From Angiostrongylus vasorum (taxonomy: Eukaryota; Nematoda; Chromadorea; Rhabditida; Metastrongylidae), in contig JADANN010000370.1 in the NCBI GenBank assembly GCA_018806985.1, positions 310,001 through 374,000 of the forward strand: a DNA stretch of 64,000 nt. The letters are read 5' to 3'. The translations under genes were made by a program, and so were the position numbers. The number at the start of each line of letters is the position of its first letter. The first letter of the stretch is position 1. Below the pieces are notes generated by a model. The model was not told where the DNA came from and did not search any database. It saw nothing but the letters and a program-made list of their open reading frames with translations. Below are positions 31,901-43,770 of the stretch, piece by piece.

Positions 31901-32948
31901 ATGCCCCTAAAGTATGTATGCCCAATGTATGTGGTGGAGAAATTACCAAATGAATACGAAAGGTACGACAAAGAACAAAATGGCAAAAGAAATAGTCGGA
32001 AAGAAGATGCATTGGAATCAACGCGCATTGTCCGTTTATCGGTGTTACTTGCGCAATGCGATCTCAGTACGTATTGTTGTCAATATGCAGAAAATCTGAG
32101 GAAAAGAAAACAAAACGGGAAGATGAAAACAGTACGACACCGTGTCGGATAAAATGAAATAATCTCTCATAAGGTCATCTATTCTCCGTTGCACTATGAC
32201 TCCGGCTCCATTGAACTTACGTGTGATCAGTCGAAACGCGTAAAATAAAATCGGTCACGATCGGAACGTGAATGAATGACAATCCTAAATATGGTTTACT
32301 AGACTTCTCAATGAAATGTGAATGAAGGAAAAATTTGAGTGCGCTACGAATGGGCAGGCTACAATATCTACGGACTTCAACAAATATGCATTCGCGACAA
32401 TACGCACTGGTTGTAATGTATATACGAGCGAAAATAGTTCTTAACCCGTAGGACAATAGAGAAAAATCTTATCACCTGTGCAAAACTAATTACCGAAAAA
32501 CATGGATATTGATTATTTGGAGAAGTTTTAATGAAGTGGAGTGGGTTTAGTGCAGTGGTTAGAGGTGCAGTGTTAGACACACGTAATCAGAACGTTCTTG
32601 GGTTATTAAGCTAACACGTCGTTAGTAAAAAAAAAGATTATTTGACTAAACACAAACACAGCAGAAAAAAAACACATGTGACAGTTAGTTGGATTCAACG
32701 CCAAAACCATTCTCTACGGCGGTCGGGAGGATGATAACACTGACATTATGGATCAGTTGCCCACGCCAGTCATTGCATAGTTGACATATGCATTCAAGAG
32801 CCTCTTCGATGCTATGAATGGAGTCGAATGCATAGGGTATCTCATAGAAACTGATCAACGTCAAACACTTTATTCCTTATTAAGGATACAGGAAGTCATA
32901 CTATAAGTGATTGAACGACGTTAGCGCTGATAAAATTAAAGACTTTAG
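31901..32948. other. Spacer or intron upstream of the MSP-domain exons
   Basis: No further exon of the MSP-domain gene could be fixed here. It includes a split S2 SINE (32531-32880). A short ATG frame near 32196 (MTPAPLNL) is too weak to call as a first exon. Confidence 0.4.
32531..32880 (+). repeat. tRNA-derived SINE, family S2, degenerate or split
   Basis: The head gggtttagtgcagtggttag (box A-like) is at 32543, unrelated sequence follows, then the S2 3' part (atgcattcaagagcctcttc, gatgctatgaatgg, gatcaacgtcaaacac) is at 32780-32880. Confidence 0.45.
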
Positions 32949-33388
32949 CTGACATTCAACGCCGGTAAAACAGTGCCGGACAGTGGCAAACACTACTTTG
33001 CGGTTTACTATATTAAGGCCACCGACGAGAAAAAAGGTGAGGAGATTTCAGTTATTTTTTATCCAGCTAACGTCAAAGAGATCAAAATGGCATTTTGTAT
33101 GAGAACAAATTAGCAGTCTATGTGCTGTATTTTTCATCGAAAGCATTTTTGGTTTTCTTCACTTTTCATGAGGATGTTCTCTTAAGGCTCCTCGAGCAAC
33201 ATGGGCAGACCATAAGGGCGAACCAGAAGGAACAAAACGTCTCTACATCGACTTGAAAAAGGTTCTAGCATTGGAAATTTCGGTTACTTTATGGATAAAA
33301 GTAGTATATTTATTGTCAAGAGGGTGAGGAAGAAAAGAAAGATGAAAAGAAGGATGAAAAGAAAGATGATGAGAAGAGGGACGAAAAG

Positions 33389-33421
<33 letters not shown>

Positions 33422-33651
33422 AAAGAAAGAAGAGAAGAAGGAAGAAAAGAAGGAAGAAAAGAAAGAAGAAAAGAAAGACGAAGAGAAAAAAAGAGGAGAA
33501 GAAAGATGAAGAGAAGAAAGATGAGGAGAAAAAAGGAGGAAAAGAAGGATGAAGAAAAGAAAGAGGTGAGTTGTTTGTTTGTTTGTTCGTAAATGATTAA
33601 TTTACTGAATAACTCGTGATCAATAATATTTTTCAGGAAGAGAAGAAGTAG
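32949..33651 (+). CDS. MSP-domain protein with Lys/Glu-rich tail, 3' half
   Basis: Four in-phase exons: 32949-33036, 33173-33261, 33323-33565, 33637-33651. The first two read LTFNAGKTVPDSGKHYFAVY, YIKATDEKKG, then ATWADHKGEPEGTKRLYIDL, which resembles the C-terminal strands of the nematode major sperm protein (MSP) fold followed by a linker. Exon 3 is 243 nt, in frame throughout, and encodes a tract of Lys, Glu, Asp and Arg. Its GTGAGT donor and TTTTTCAG acceptor lead to a last exon reading EEKK then stop. MSP-domain proteins act in sperm motility and signalling or as membrane-contact adaptors; which applies here is unknown. The N-terminal part of the MSP domain was not found, so the gene may continue leftward across P1 or be a truncated remnant. 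Confidence 0.6.
33321..33566. repeat. GAA/AAG purine tract overlapping an MSP-gene exon
   Basis: An imperfect repeat of gaagaaaag-type units, pure purine on the plus strand for most of its length. It is coding in the exon model at 33323-33565; length changes here would alter the charged tail. Confidence 0.8.
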
Positions 33652-35507
33652 TGGAGACGTCACCGACGAACTTTAGCGTATGATGGCCATCATTAAAAAT
33701 TATATAAATGATGTGCACGAGTAAATTGTTTACGGTGATGAAATTGGAAGAAATGCTGTTAACGAAATGTCCATTCTGAAACTCCACTCAATGATACTGA
33801 GATTTTTGGTTGAGGGAACTAAGTGATTTCGCGCGAGCGTAAATCCGGGGACTCCAACAAAGATATCGAAGTTAACTGGAAAAATGGGAAAGTGGAAAGA
33901 AAATGTTTTAGTCAGCTCCGCACCGATCTTCTGTTATTTAACAACGCATTGAGAGATGTCTTATTTAGGGAATTGGAGTCAATGATCCCTACTATTCCCA
34001 TTCGTGTGCTCTGTAAGCAATTTTTTTGTCCAGGTATACAAAATAGTCAATTAACACCAATTATTCTTAGGTGCTTATATGACCTTTGTTCACATGTTGT
34101 ATGGGTGCTAGCACTTCTTCCATTCGTGTCTTTGCCTTCAAATCGTAGTTACCAAAGGTGGCAGAGCCCGTTTATGACCTCGGCAGCAAATCAAGGTTGT
34201 GTTACCTTCTCTTATTGACATGTCGAGTGCTGGCAGAACGCGATAGCCTATGGGAACACCAGATAGCCGAGTTAGGATGTCCTCGAGTTGTAAACATTGA
34301 GAGTTGTTGGACTCCATGGATCGAAAGGAAAAGTGCTGGTTTGCGTGTTGCATTCTAGCAGTGGTTCTTGTGACGGCGACGAATCCGGCAACCAGTCGAC
34401 CTCGTTTGAGGGCTATAAAACGGCCCAATCCTCATTAATAACAGGAAGGTGCAATTGAGAAATGCAAAAAAATAGGAAGAAAAACGTTTCCGAATAAACC
34501 ATCTGGTACTTCAGCAAGCTAATTAAACTGCACTAACTACCAACACTGATTACTAAACGATGTGCAAACTACGAACGATCTTCGCTCTTTCCTCCATTCC
34601 TTCAATGTCTAGGAACCAAAATTCGATTAAGAAGGCGGAACGCCTGAACCTAAGTAAGAAATTGAAAATTCTGAGCAAAGATGGCAGATTAACATTTCAG
34701 TGCATTCCACATTAACCATCCCAGGCTTTGCGTCTAAAAGCGTCAAATCTTTCATAGATACTGAAACTGAGGCTATGAATACACTCATCCATTAGATAAG
34801 CTATGGAACAGATTTGATCTCTCGCAAGAAAAAAAGTGTCCAAAACGAATCACTTTGTTTCCAAGGAGATGCAATCTAGTGGTACTTCGTCCCTATTTCC
34901 TGAGTGGAAAGAATAGCGACACCATTAACCGCAATTATCCAACGTCAATAGCTGAGTGGTGATTTACCAGTACAAAGAATGTTTGCAAAGTTATATCCGT
35001 AATGAAAAGTGTCTGTAGACGGAAATTCTTCACAGGAATATTAGTGAAGGCAGAGCACGAATAGTTGATGAGAGATACGGATGCCGCAAAATTGGATAAC
35101 GAAATGAGAGCGAAAGTGGAAACGGTCTGAGTGCATTTGCAGAAATTATGCATTAAAGAACTATGAGTGCTGCGGATGAGCATGAGAGTCTCGTAATGGC
35201 TTTGAAAGATAAGAAGATTACTACCCTGTTTCGAGTAATAAGAAACTGATTGACTTTGATCATTCTTTTTACAGTTCGTATGATCATCGCTTTCTACAAA
35301 CAGGGATTCACTTCAGCCACAACCGCGAGAAAAAATGTCCCATCATCGAAAAAAGTAGCAATCGCATTACGTAGGCCTTCTCCAATGTTAATGGGTCTCT
35401 GTAAAATTGAACGAGTGTTTGCTGGAGAATCAGTATTCGTAGCCCTTTTGCAATGAAATGCATCGAGAAGGCCTATGTAATGCGAATGCTACTTCTTCTT
35501 GTTTTTT
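33652..35507. other. Spacer right of the MSP gene, nothing recognised
   Basis: Two moderate frames (33823-34218 plus, 34138-34428 minus) overlap and have no motif or repeat match. Near 35345 and 35474 lies a short inverted pair (gtagcaatcgcattacgtag and its near complement). No gene call is supported. Confidence 0.4.
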
Positions 35508-35772
35508 TAAACGTCAGCTACGGTTGTGTTGTATGTGTGTTATTGCATGGAAGTAAACGTATGCTGTTTAACAACCTCGCGATTGCTGAGAGAGAAAACG
35601 ACGAATTCGTAATCCAATGCCAAGGTTAATAGAAAGTCGATCCTGGGTACTACACAAGATGTACCAGCAAAATACTTCCGACTTCTGAAGGAAACGCTGT
35701 CATTAAGACAAAAGATCGTCTTAAGTAGACAACAGATCCATTTTTCTCAGCCGCTGCATTCAACACCGAGTT

Positions 35773-38160
35773 GTGCCGAAGTTCATAAAACGGAAACGGC
35801 TTCACGAGATATGCGGTCAACCAGAGGACAGCCAACAAGTACGACGCATCGATATGGAACTACTCCACGCCGCACTACAGAGCAAACGGAACGAAATGTT
35901 TGCAAAGGAAGATGAAATGTGTGACGACGGAACGTTTTTTGTGTTTTGTATTTGGAGGATCAACTTTGGAGGAGAATAGTTGGTGGGTCAATATTGATAT
36001 GCAATTCTGTTAGGACTAATGCCAAAACAGCCTTGTACGGAAAGTTTGAGAATCGGTCGAATAATTCACGTGTTTCGGCTTCAAGAAACCGTAATCAATC
36101 GTTCGATGCTAGGAGTCAAAATACGGTTGATAATGGACCAAGAAAATTTAGAGCGGTATTAGAATTGGGCCCAAGCTTTCCAACATCACAGGCCATTTCT
36201 AAAACAACCGTGCGTAGGATAGCATGCAACCTCTATGAGCTTCAAGATCGACTCCGCTATCAGGCTAAACAAGGGACATCAAATATAGACGAAAATCAAC
36301 GGGCGGTAACACTACCACCATCTCCTTTCCCTAAAACGTTTTTCAGACTGCAGGACCCTAACGACGGAATTGACATGAAAATTCCGCATGTTTTCGGACG
36401 GCGTTCTCAAGACCCTTAACCACTACCGCGATAGAAGGTTTATCTCTAACCTTACAGCCGCACAAAAAATGTGGCATGCGAGAAATTAGAGAATTAATAA
36501 ACTCAGAAACAATAAGATTGTCTGTTAGTGATAAGGGGGGAGAGTTCGTAGTTATTCCTCGCCAGCTGGATGTTGAGATAACAGAGAAACATCTTAGTGA
36601 TGCTACCCTCTATCACCCATCCTCTGAAAAAGAATACAAAAGTCAATACCGAAAGCTAAACAATCAATGGGTCAGTGTGGCAAAAAGCTCCAGGTTTAAA
36701 ACCATCGGTTATTTCGTACTTTGAAATTGATACACCAACATGACCCGTCCTATACCTAGTTATTAAAATACATAATTTGGTGTCAGCTGATGATCTTGCG
36801 TCAACCAATCCGTCATCAATTAAGGTTAGACCCATTATCAGCTGTGTAGACGGGCCAACGGATAGAATAACCTGGTTTTTTAAGCCTAATACTTACCCAG
36901 TTGTTTAACCACATTCCAGCTCACCTCACAAACACCAAAATGTTCCTAGAACGTCTACGTAACGCGTCTCCTAATAACGCGTACGTGATTCCTTCGACGT
37001 TACCCCGCTGTACACCAACCTATCGAATGACTCCGCAATGCAAGCCATTTTCGAATTTCTTGTCAAACATGAAGGAAAAATAAATATGCATAGCTTGTCC
37101 ATCCAGCAGCTAATGGCTCTCTTGAAGGAGTGCCTAAATTGCTCGATTTTCAGATGGTCTGGGAAATATTTCGCGCAAATAAGGGGGGTTGGCTATGGGA
37201 CAGCGACTGCCACCAAGCCTTGCCATTGTGTTTATGTCTAAGATAGAAGCCCCTGCTCTCGATCTCCGGCCACTGCTCTACTGCAGATATGTAGATGATT
37301 GTTTTGTCGTCTTCTCTACGCAGGAGGAGATGGACAAATGCTTTGAATTATTGAACGAGCAGTCTGAGTGCATTGAGTTCACCCGGGAGAAACCGAAAAA
37401 AGAACTGGCTTCCGTTTTTAAACGTTCAAATGAACCTATCAAGTAGCGGTTACATGACAAAGTTGTACCGAAAGCCAAGTAACAAGAAAATCCTTGTTCA
37501 TTTCATTTCTTCCCACTATTCACAAACAAAGAGGGTACTTGTGTGGAACATGTTTCGAACAGGCACCTCTGTGTGCACAGCCAGGGAACTAAAGGAAGAA
37601 TCGCGCGACTTGGCTGGACATGCAGCCATCTCCAATGGCTACGAAATAGTAACCCCACGAGATAAGTTCAGAAGGAGAGCGATGCCCCCAAAACGAAACA
37701 CATGGCCAAAAGAACGTCCCGTTTATGTTGCCTTTTATTAGCGATGAAGTAAGCGTAGCTATTAAACGATGCTTAAGAAGGGCGGGTCTAGAGGAATTGG
37801 TAGCGATAGCTGAAATACCATCGGCTATTCTACGTCGTCAGTTAGTTCGTAATTGCCTGTATGACCGTCTATGTGAAACAACAAATTGCGTAATTTACCC
37901 TTTTGGCAACGGCGGTGATTGCATGAGTTCAGGTACGATATACCTGATCTCTTGTAATAATTGCTGAGATGAACATATGGGCAAAACGGGCAGACGTTTG
38001 TGTATTCGTATGAAAGAACATCTGGATGGCAAACGAAAACTAAGACAAAGTACGCCACTAGGTACGCATAGGATACAAAAAGCATAGCAGAGACGATTTT
38101 GAAGTAAAATTCAATATCCTTGCACAAGAGACTAAAACACCAGCGCGAAAAACTTCTTGA
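35773..38160 (+). pseudogene. PLE reverse transcriptase / GIY-YIG endonuclease, P2
   Basis: Order: PKFIKRKRLHEICGQPEDSQ at 35776, a region with LGPSFPTSQAISKTTVRRIA near 36160, SDKGGEFVVIPRQLDVEITE near 36530, PIISCVDGPTDRITWF near 36830, then a frame with EAPALDLRPLLYCRYVDDCF at 37248-37307 (YVDD catalytic box intact). The GIY-YIG part near 37930-38030 has an internal stop and a changed motif (HMGKTGRRLCIRMKEHL instead of YIGETGRPLCIRIKEHL). Several frameshifts make the copy non-autonomous. Confidence 0.78.
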
Positions 38161-38460
38161 GGGTTTTTTTGGATAAATGCCAAAAAACCCCTACAATGAA
38201 TACAAGGGATGAATGCGCAGAGGTCATACGCGACCTGAGCCAGTATGTTCGCATCAATTTCTGATGTGGGATGATGCAGTCATCAACCATATGCGACTAT
38301 AGTCAGCTGTTCGAATCTTCCTCGTTGGAAGTCACGTAAAAAAGCGGTGACTTTTTTCGAGAAGCCGTTGATCATGCAATTACCATAGAGTTTTTCGTCT
38401 TTTTTGTAAATGTTATTGAAGCCTTTGGCCTAGTAAATTCTATATCAGTATACGCTTCCA

Positions 38461-38500
38461 GGTTCTGAAGAAGGTGATACTGCCGAAACGTCAGCTACTG
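38461..38500 (+). ncRNA. Hammerhead-ribozyme-like motif in the P2 right terminus
   Basis: Plus strand GGTT CTGAAGA, AGG-TGATAC-TGCC stem II, GAAAC, GTC, AGCTACTG. The core is intact. The left pseudo-LTR of the same element starts at about the predicted cleavage point (acgtc|agctac at 35508). Confidence 0.55.
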
Positions 38501-38589
38501 TTGTATTGTATTGTGTTTTTCTATAGAAGTAAATGTATGCTGTTTAACAAACTCGCGATTGCTGAACGAGAAAACGATGCATTTAGATG

Positions 38590-38975
38590 CTAGGAGTACC
38601 TCGTGTCACGCAAGTAAAGGAAGGGATCCGAAGCTTCGACCTGCGTCAACGGTCAAAAAATCAAAGATGCCGTTCTGTACGCCAAACAGTCGAAGATAAA
38701 AGTGGGCCGGACACGTAATGCGTATGAACGACAACCGATAGACAAGAGCCGTTAGTGACTGGATCCCTCGGGATGTTAGACGCAATGCAGGAAGACCGAC
38801 CCGATAGTCAGAGTTCTTCACGAAAAGCCTAGAAGAAAGATATGATGCTCAACGAGTCCCTAGAGCAAGCAGAACCCACTGAGCTACTCCTGTACGCGAA
38901 GGAGAAAAGCGGAAGATTTACTGGCGCCCACTCGAGTCACTTGACGTTCAACGGGACTGCAGGTGATACAGGTGA
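38590..38975 (+). pseudogene. RTE C-terminal fragment beside P2
   Basis: Begins atgctaggagtacc (RTE MLGVxR) directly after the PLE end and runs through RVTQVKEGIRSFDLRQRSK-like coding to the RTE 3' end with aggtgatac units at about 38955-38975. It is almost identical to 29156-29466 in inverse orientation, including shared substitutions (cgatagacaagagcc where RTE copy 2 has cgatggacaagagcc). Confidence 0.75.
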
Positions 38976-39144
38976 TATCTTTTTATATAGCTCACGAAAA
39001 ATCTTTGTGCTGAGTTGGTTGTTGTTGAAAGGTTGTTAAAGGTGGTAAAATGACTGTTTCTATCTCAACTGAATCGGAAAGTTTCTGTAAATTGATGAAA
39101 GTGAGATAGAGCGTGTTCTCGTGACACTTCTGTGCTCTAAAAAA

Positions 39145-39392
39145 AAAGCTCTCAGCGTTGATCTATCCCTTTAGAGATGCGCCATGCATTCGATATCTGG
39201 CCTTTACAATGACTCGCGGTTGCCTGCCGATGTATCGAGCCAGTACTGCTATCCTCCCAAATTAGTCTGGTACCAATTCCAACCCCGGAGGGATAGAAGG
39301 CTTGGTGGGCCGTGGGCGCGGGGATCGATTCCACGAGTGTGTTGCAGGGCGCCTCCGACCACTGCGCCACAGGCACCATTGACACTTCTGTG
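39145..39392 (-). repeat. tRNA-derived SINE, family S2
   Basis: Minus-oriented S2 with gttgatctatccctttagag at the left, ctggtaccaattccaacccc in the core, ggggatcgattcc (box B) and accactgcgccacaggcacc (box A complement) at the right. Confidence 0.65.
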
Positions 39393-40548
39393 ATATTATA
39401 TAAATATATACCATATAACAAGTACGTTGTAATTTAAATATAGTGCGTACGACATAAGATATTGGTACCGACCTCGTGTAAGCCCATTTATGCACCGATT
39501 CACCATGTCGATGTTTGATTAAACCTCGTCTTCCTGAACAAATATATGCATACACAGCCATCTACATGGGTGCAATTAATTGAAATAACTGACGTAAATC
39601 TTGCTGGTTCTCCAACCCACGAGAGTAGTACACCACCGTGTCTCGTGTATCCGCGACAGTGAATCATGGTTGTCTTAAGGAAAAGCAGATGTGTAATAAC
39701 ACTGATACTCATTGAACGATAGCGTAGAGTTTCTTCTATTAGTATGTGAATGTTCCAACTCCTGAAGTGCATTACTCATTGAAAAAATTGCTGAGTTATC
39801 GAAGAAGTAGCATCGCACTCAATGTGAAACATTACTTTTGACATTGTTGTTTCCTTATTTTCAATCGCTATGATGGATCGTAGGAATTATATGGAATGGT
39901 AGAATATCAAAAGCAAAAAGTAAGCAGTGAAATGTTCTTTGCGCAACTCTACATAACTCTACTCTTCGTAAGTCCTAGATGCATGCTACCATAACTGGTC
40001 AAGCGAAGCGGACTACGTGCATTGTATCTTATTCATTGCCTTTTCAGTGGTCAATTTTTGTACACGGAATTTTTTCAGCGCTCTATTCTAACTCAACTGA
40101 TAGCTAGTGCAACACAGATGGTGCAAATTTGATGTCGCCAGAGAAAAGCTGTCCTCTGCATTTAGTGATTTACAGAAAACCTTTTCCGGAAGAGTTTACT
40201 AACCTGTAATTGATCGCTACTGCAATTCCAAAAAATTATAATAGACTATACTTGTCTTATGGAATGAGAGGGCGTGAGAATTACAAAAACATGCTTAACG
40301 TTACCCGTAAAATACTTCAAATCCTAATAACAATAAGTCTACTGATGGGCCATGGCAAATTGAGATAAACGGTGGCATATAATCGAATCGTCGAGCAGTC
40401 TCCTATACAGCCCTCCGTGTTAATAACCTTTCAGGGGGTATGTTTGTCCAGGAATCAGTTTATCACCTGGGAGACAGCGTCTCCGTAACCCGTTTTCGCG
40501 GCATGACTAGAAAGGGACATTTGGGGTCCACTGGCCATTCTATGTCGG

Positions 40549-40550
<2 letters not shown>
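39393..40550. other. Spacer, nothing recognised
   Basis: AT-rich sequence without a credible exon or repeat match. Confidence 0.4.
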
Positions 40551-40622
<72 letters not shown>

Positions 40623-40635
40623 GTACTATATATTA
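40551..40635. repeat. (TA)n microsatellite
   Basis: About 40 TA units with a few interruptions near the right end. Confidence 0.95.
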
Positions 40636-40939
40636 TATATGCGTCAGCGGGACTGATCTGGGAGCTGAGAGACAGGCCAGGACATTCGTCATAGACAGAG
40701 GCTACTCACCATGTTGTTGACCGTTGTTCACATGGGATAGCAGGACCCACCGGCAGGAAGAAATCGCTGAACCTGGTACGAAGAACCACCAGTGGCTTAA
40801 GCAGAAACCACTCGTCAAATAAAAGCTAGAATTGTTCCTAAGATATGTTCCAACCTAGTAAGATCTTTGCACCTTCATATCAAACGAATGTTAACTACGA
40901 GTGCCTAAGAAAAATGGTTGAATTATCTGGGGTTATTGT

Positions 40940-40943
<4 letters not shown>

Positions 40944-40978
<35 letters not shown>
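40944..40978. repeat. (TA)n microsatellite
   Basis: About 17 TA units directly before a repeat A fragment. Confidence 0.95.
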
Positions 40979-40979
<1 letters not shown>

Positions 40980-40984
40980 CCCGT

Positions 40985-41107
40985 ACACTTACTTGATACT
41001 GAGGCCCGTCATCACTAGTTGTACGGGCCCCAGCATAATCATCTGAGATTTGCGGGTTAAGCCATTGTGTTCTCTAGAATCCCGAGGTCAGCTGGTCAAG
41101 GTCTGCC

Positions 41108-41108
<1 letters not shown>
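40985..41108 (+). repeat. Dispersed repeat A, 5' fragment
   Basis: Contains gaggcccgtcatcactagttg, gagatttgcgggttaagcc, gaatcccgaggtcagctgg and gtctgcccca, colinear with 13448-13580, and is cut off by a TA tract. Confidence 0.6.

Positions 41109-41200
<92 letters not shown>
41109..41200. repeat. (TA)n microsatellite
   Basis: About 45 uninterrupted TA units between a repeat A fragment and an S2 SINE. Confidence 0.95.
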
Positions 41201-41202
<2 letters not shown>

Positions 41203-41203
<1 letters not shown>

Positions 41204-41468
41204 TAGGCACGTGCAGTGGTCGGAGGCGCCGTGCAAGACAGATGTGGAATCGATCCCCGCACTCATTGCCCACTAAGCCTTCCATCCCTTCGAGGTCGGC
41301 AAATTGGTACCAGACTTGTCTGGAAGAATAGCAGCACTGGCTCGATACATCGGTAGGCCACCGCGAATCATTGTAAAGACCAGATATGCATTCAATCACC
41401 TCCAAACGATGCTTAATGAAGTAGAATGTACGGCGCATCTCTCATGGACTGATCAACTCTGAGAGCTT
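41203..41468 (+). repeat. tRNA-derived SINE, family S2
   Basis: Head near cacgtgcagtggtcggaggc, box B-like gaatcgatccccgcac, core ggcaaattggtaccagactt and 3' end ggactgatcaactctgagag. Confidence 0.65.
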
Positions 41469-41559
41469 TATTTCTTTATTTAACTGACTTTCTATTAATC
41501 TCGGCATTGTTCAAATAGTTCTGGACATTCTTGTTGAGCATACAAGAGGTGTTACTTTA

Positions 41560-41650
41560 TTTTTTTATTCCGTTAAAGCTGACGTTTCGGCAGTATCGCC
41601 TTCTTCACAGCCGATTGTTACTTACCTTCCACTGAGGAAGAACATTTACT
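41560..41650 (-). mobile_element. PLE terminal fragment
   Basis: A short minus-oriented piece of the PLE 3' region carrying the ribozyme-like block and gaggaagaaca. No other PLE sequence adjoins it. Confidence 0.55.
41575..41612 (-). ncRNA. Hammerhead-ribozyme-like motif (first box altered)
   Basis: Minus strand reads GTGAAGA where the core needs CTGANGA; stem II GGC-GATACT-GCC, GAAAC, GTC and AGC are intact. Loss of the invariant C3 should abolish cleavage. Confidence 0.4.
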
Positions 41651-41869
41651 GTACATATTATATTATCACTGCATATTATACATACATATTATATATCTAT
41701 ACACCATTCTCGCCACAGATATGGCATCCGAAATGATTTTTTTCTTCCATGAAAAAAACGCATTGTTTACATACCTAAATATGCCAAGTGCTTATACACA
41801 CGAGAGACTGCGTGGTTTCGTTTGCAATGGGCTGATATGAAGAATACCGAAAGGAGACCAGACGTTTCC

Positions 41870-42230
41870 GTTTGTTCTAAGAACCTGCTGTGTATCTTAT
41901 CTCTCTTATAGGGTTTTCGTAAAAACTCTGATCATCGGATCGGTGATCTTTGTTTTCGGCGTTTGGCACCCTAGCAATCCAGTCGCTAATGGCTAGCGTC
42001 CATCGGCTGTGGCTGAAACGAATTACGTGCCCGTTTCCACTTTCCTTTCGGCATTTTGGCGTATAGAATTTTTGACCATTGACGTAGGTCGGTGCTTAGA
42101 ATCCCCTTCACTCGTGATACGGAATACTCCTAGTATCGTTCTTTTGATTGTGTGTTAGATAATGTTGAATGGTCTTCCATTCTGCTTACGTACTGACCAA
42201 GTTTCTAACGCGCACGTTAAGGCAGACTCT
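41870..42230 (-). pseudogene. RTE C-terminal fragment, diverged
   Basis: Complement of the RTE tail: ttttcgtaaaaactctgatc, gcaatccagtcgctaatggc, ttttggcgtatagaat, gacgtaggtcggtgcttaga, cgtgatacggaatactccta, in order. It is more diverged than the other RTE fragments, so older. Confidence 0.6.
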
Positions 42231-43500
42231 TTCCGAGGGCTCACGTGCAGTCCTCTACAACAATCGAGGTTTTTGTTTTGCCTTTTCCTCAGCCACATTT
42301 AGTTGCTGCTGGTAGCACTGCTAGAGTAAAAACTGGCCCAGAGAAAGGCAAAGCCGAGGCCTCGGTTATTGTAGCGAATATCACGGGAGCCTTTCGAAGA
42401 GGGTGATCGCTGATCTTAAGCCTACCTGAGGTTCCCGAGTTTTGATCATATCCTAGCAACCTTGTTGCTGTATTCCAGAGGACAATTCAAGCGCAGCCCA
42501 CAAAAAGGAGAACACGGAGTTTCTTACTCCGAAATTTGATTTCTGGCTCGTTAGAAAACTCCAAGGTTGCAGTCCATACTGTTGTTTATTGTATAGTCAC
42601 TCTCTCATGCCATTTCGAAGTTTGTTGAACGCTCAAGATGCACGTTAGTCAAACATCCAGATTTGTTTCCAAGTACACTACAGATTTTTGACGAAACGTT
42701 ATTACATCAACCGCGAGAAACGGGTATAATAGCTTCTATCTTGATGGAGGTTAACTGTTTATACGACTTCTGCAGAATGGCAGAACAACGACCGAAACAC
42801 CTTACTGGCTCTTCCATTCCAAGTGAAGAAGGCGTTGCTGTTCAGCAATGTCTGTAGAAGGAATGTCTAGGGAGTTTAAGCACAGTAGTTGAACTAACAG
42901 TAAACACTTTAAAACTAATTTGTTACCAAGTATTCCTTCACTGATAAGCTACCACGAGGTGGACAAAAAGCATTATTGAGCTAAGGATTCGACGTCTTCG
43001 TCTTCTTCAGAGCTGATAATCCGAGTCGATGGTCCACTGCTTTTGTCTTTCTCGATGTGCTCTCTTGATCGTTGCATCGAGTCGAAACCCGTGGGGGCAC
43101 CGATAGAAGTGCTCTTCTATACAGGACGGTTGTTGTTATTGTTGTGGTTTTACTTTATTCTTATCTTTCCTATTCTTATTTCTTATTTTACCCTACTTCT
43201 TATCAACCTCGTGCTGGCTTATCAATGAACGAATACATGTTTATTAGTCGTACCCAGATTAGGGAGAAAGTCGGTTTCTGAAATAATTTCTGGGTATCCC
43301 TGCATGAAACAACATCTTTGGTGCAACTACAGAAGTCTTGAACTTAAGCGTTATGTACCACAGGAGAAATTTCTTGTATTACATAGTGGGAAAGACGCCA
43401 AGGAACCTCATCACGAACAAAACACCTTTTTCAGAAGACGGTCCAAAACCGATACCAAATTATCCCTTATTTCATGAAACATGGGAAATTACAGAAACTA
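42231..43500. other. Spacer with a weak family F trace
   Basis: The block near 42430-42480 (gaggttcccgagttttgatcatatcctagcaaccttgttgctgtatt) resembles the outer part of family F. A plus-strand frame near 42287 has no recognised similarity. No gene is called. Confidence 0.35.
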
Positions 43501-43522
43501 ATTGCTTCAGAAGGATCTTAGA

Positions 43523-43770
43523 TTGATGTATGTAATAAATAATAAATAATAAATAATAATAAATAAACAATAATAACAAATGAACAATAATAATAAATAA
43601 TAACAAATAATAAATAGCAATAAGAAATAATAACTAACCATATAATTAGTAAAGTAATAAATAATAAATAATAAATAAATAATAAATAAGCAAATAATCA
43701 ATTACAAATAAATAATAATAAATAATAATAAGCAAAAAAATAATATAATAAATAATACTAAATAAACAAG
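43523..43770. repeat. (AAT)n-rich low-complexity tract
   Basis: Interrupted aataat/aataaat units over about 250 bp. Tyr/Ile/Leu-rich frames on the minus strand are artefacts. Confidence 0.85.

Larger units (their letters stand above)
35508..38590 (+). mobile_element. Penelope-like element P2 with terminal pseudo-LTRs
   Basis: The longest PLE copy. A left terminal segment 35508-35660 and a right terminal segment 38490-38585 are direct repeats (acgtcagctac, then tgtatgctgtttaacaa, then ctcgcgattgctga), the pseudo-LTR arrangement typical of PLEs. Between them lie N-terminal, RT and GIY-YIG regions in plus orientation. The right end joins an RTE C-terminal fragment exactly as P1 does. Confidence 0.82.

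Noticed and set aside
33291..33509. Lys/Arg-rich plus-strand ORF in another frame of the purine tract
   Set aside because: The spliced frame 33323-33565 is in phase with exons on both sides; this frame is a shadow.
42287..42404. Plus-strand frame after CTTTTCCTCAG (HLVAAGSTARVKTGPEKGKA)
   Set aside because: Good acceptor and reasonable composition, but no partner exon and no recognised family.
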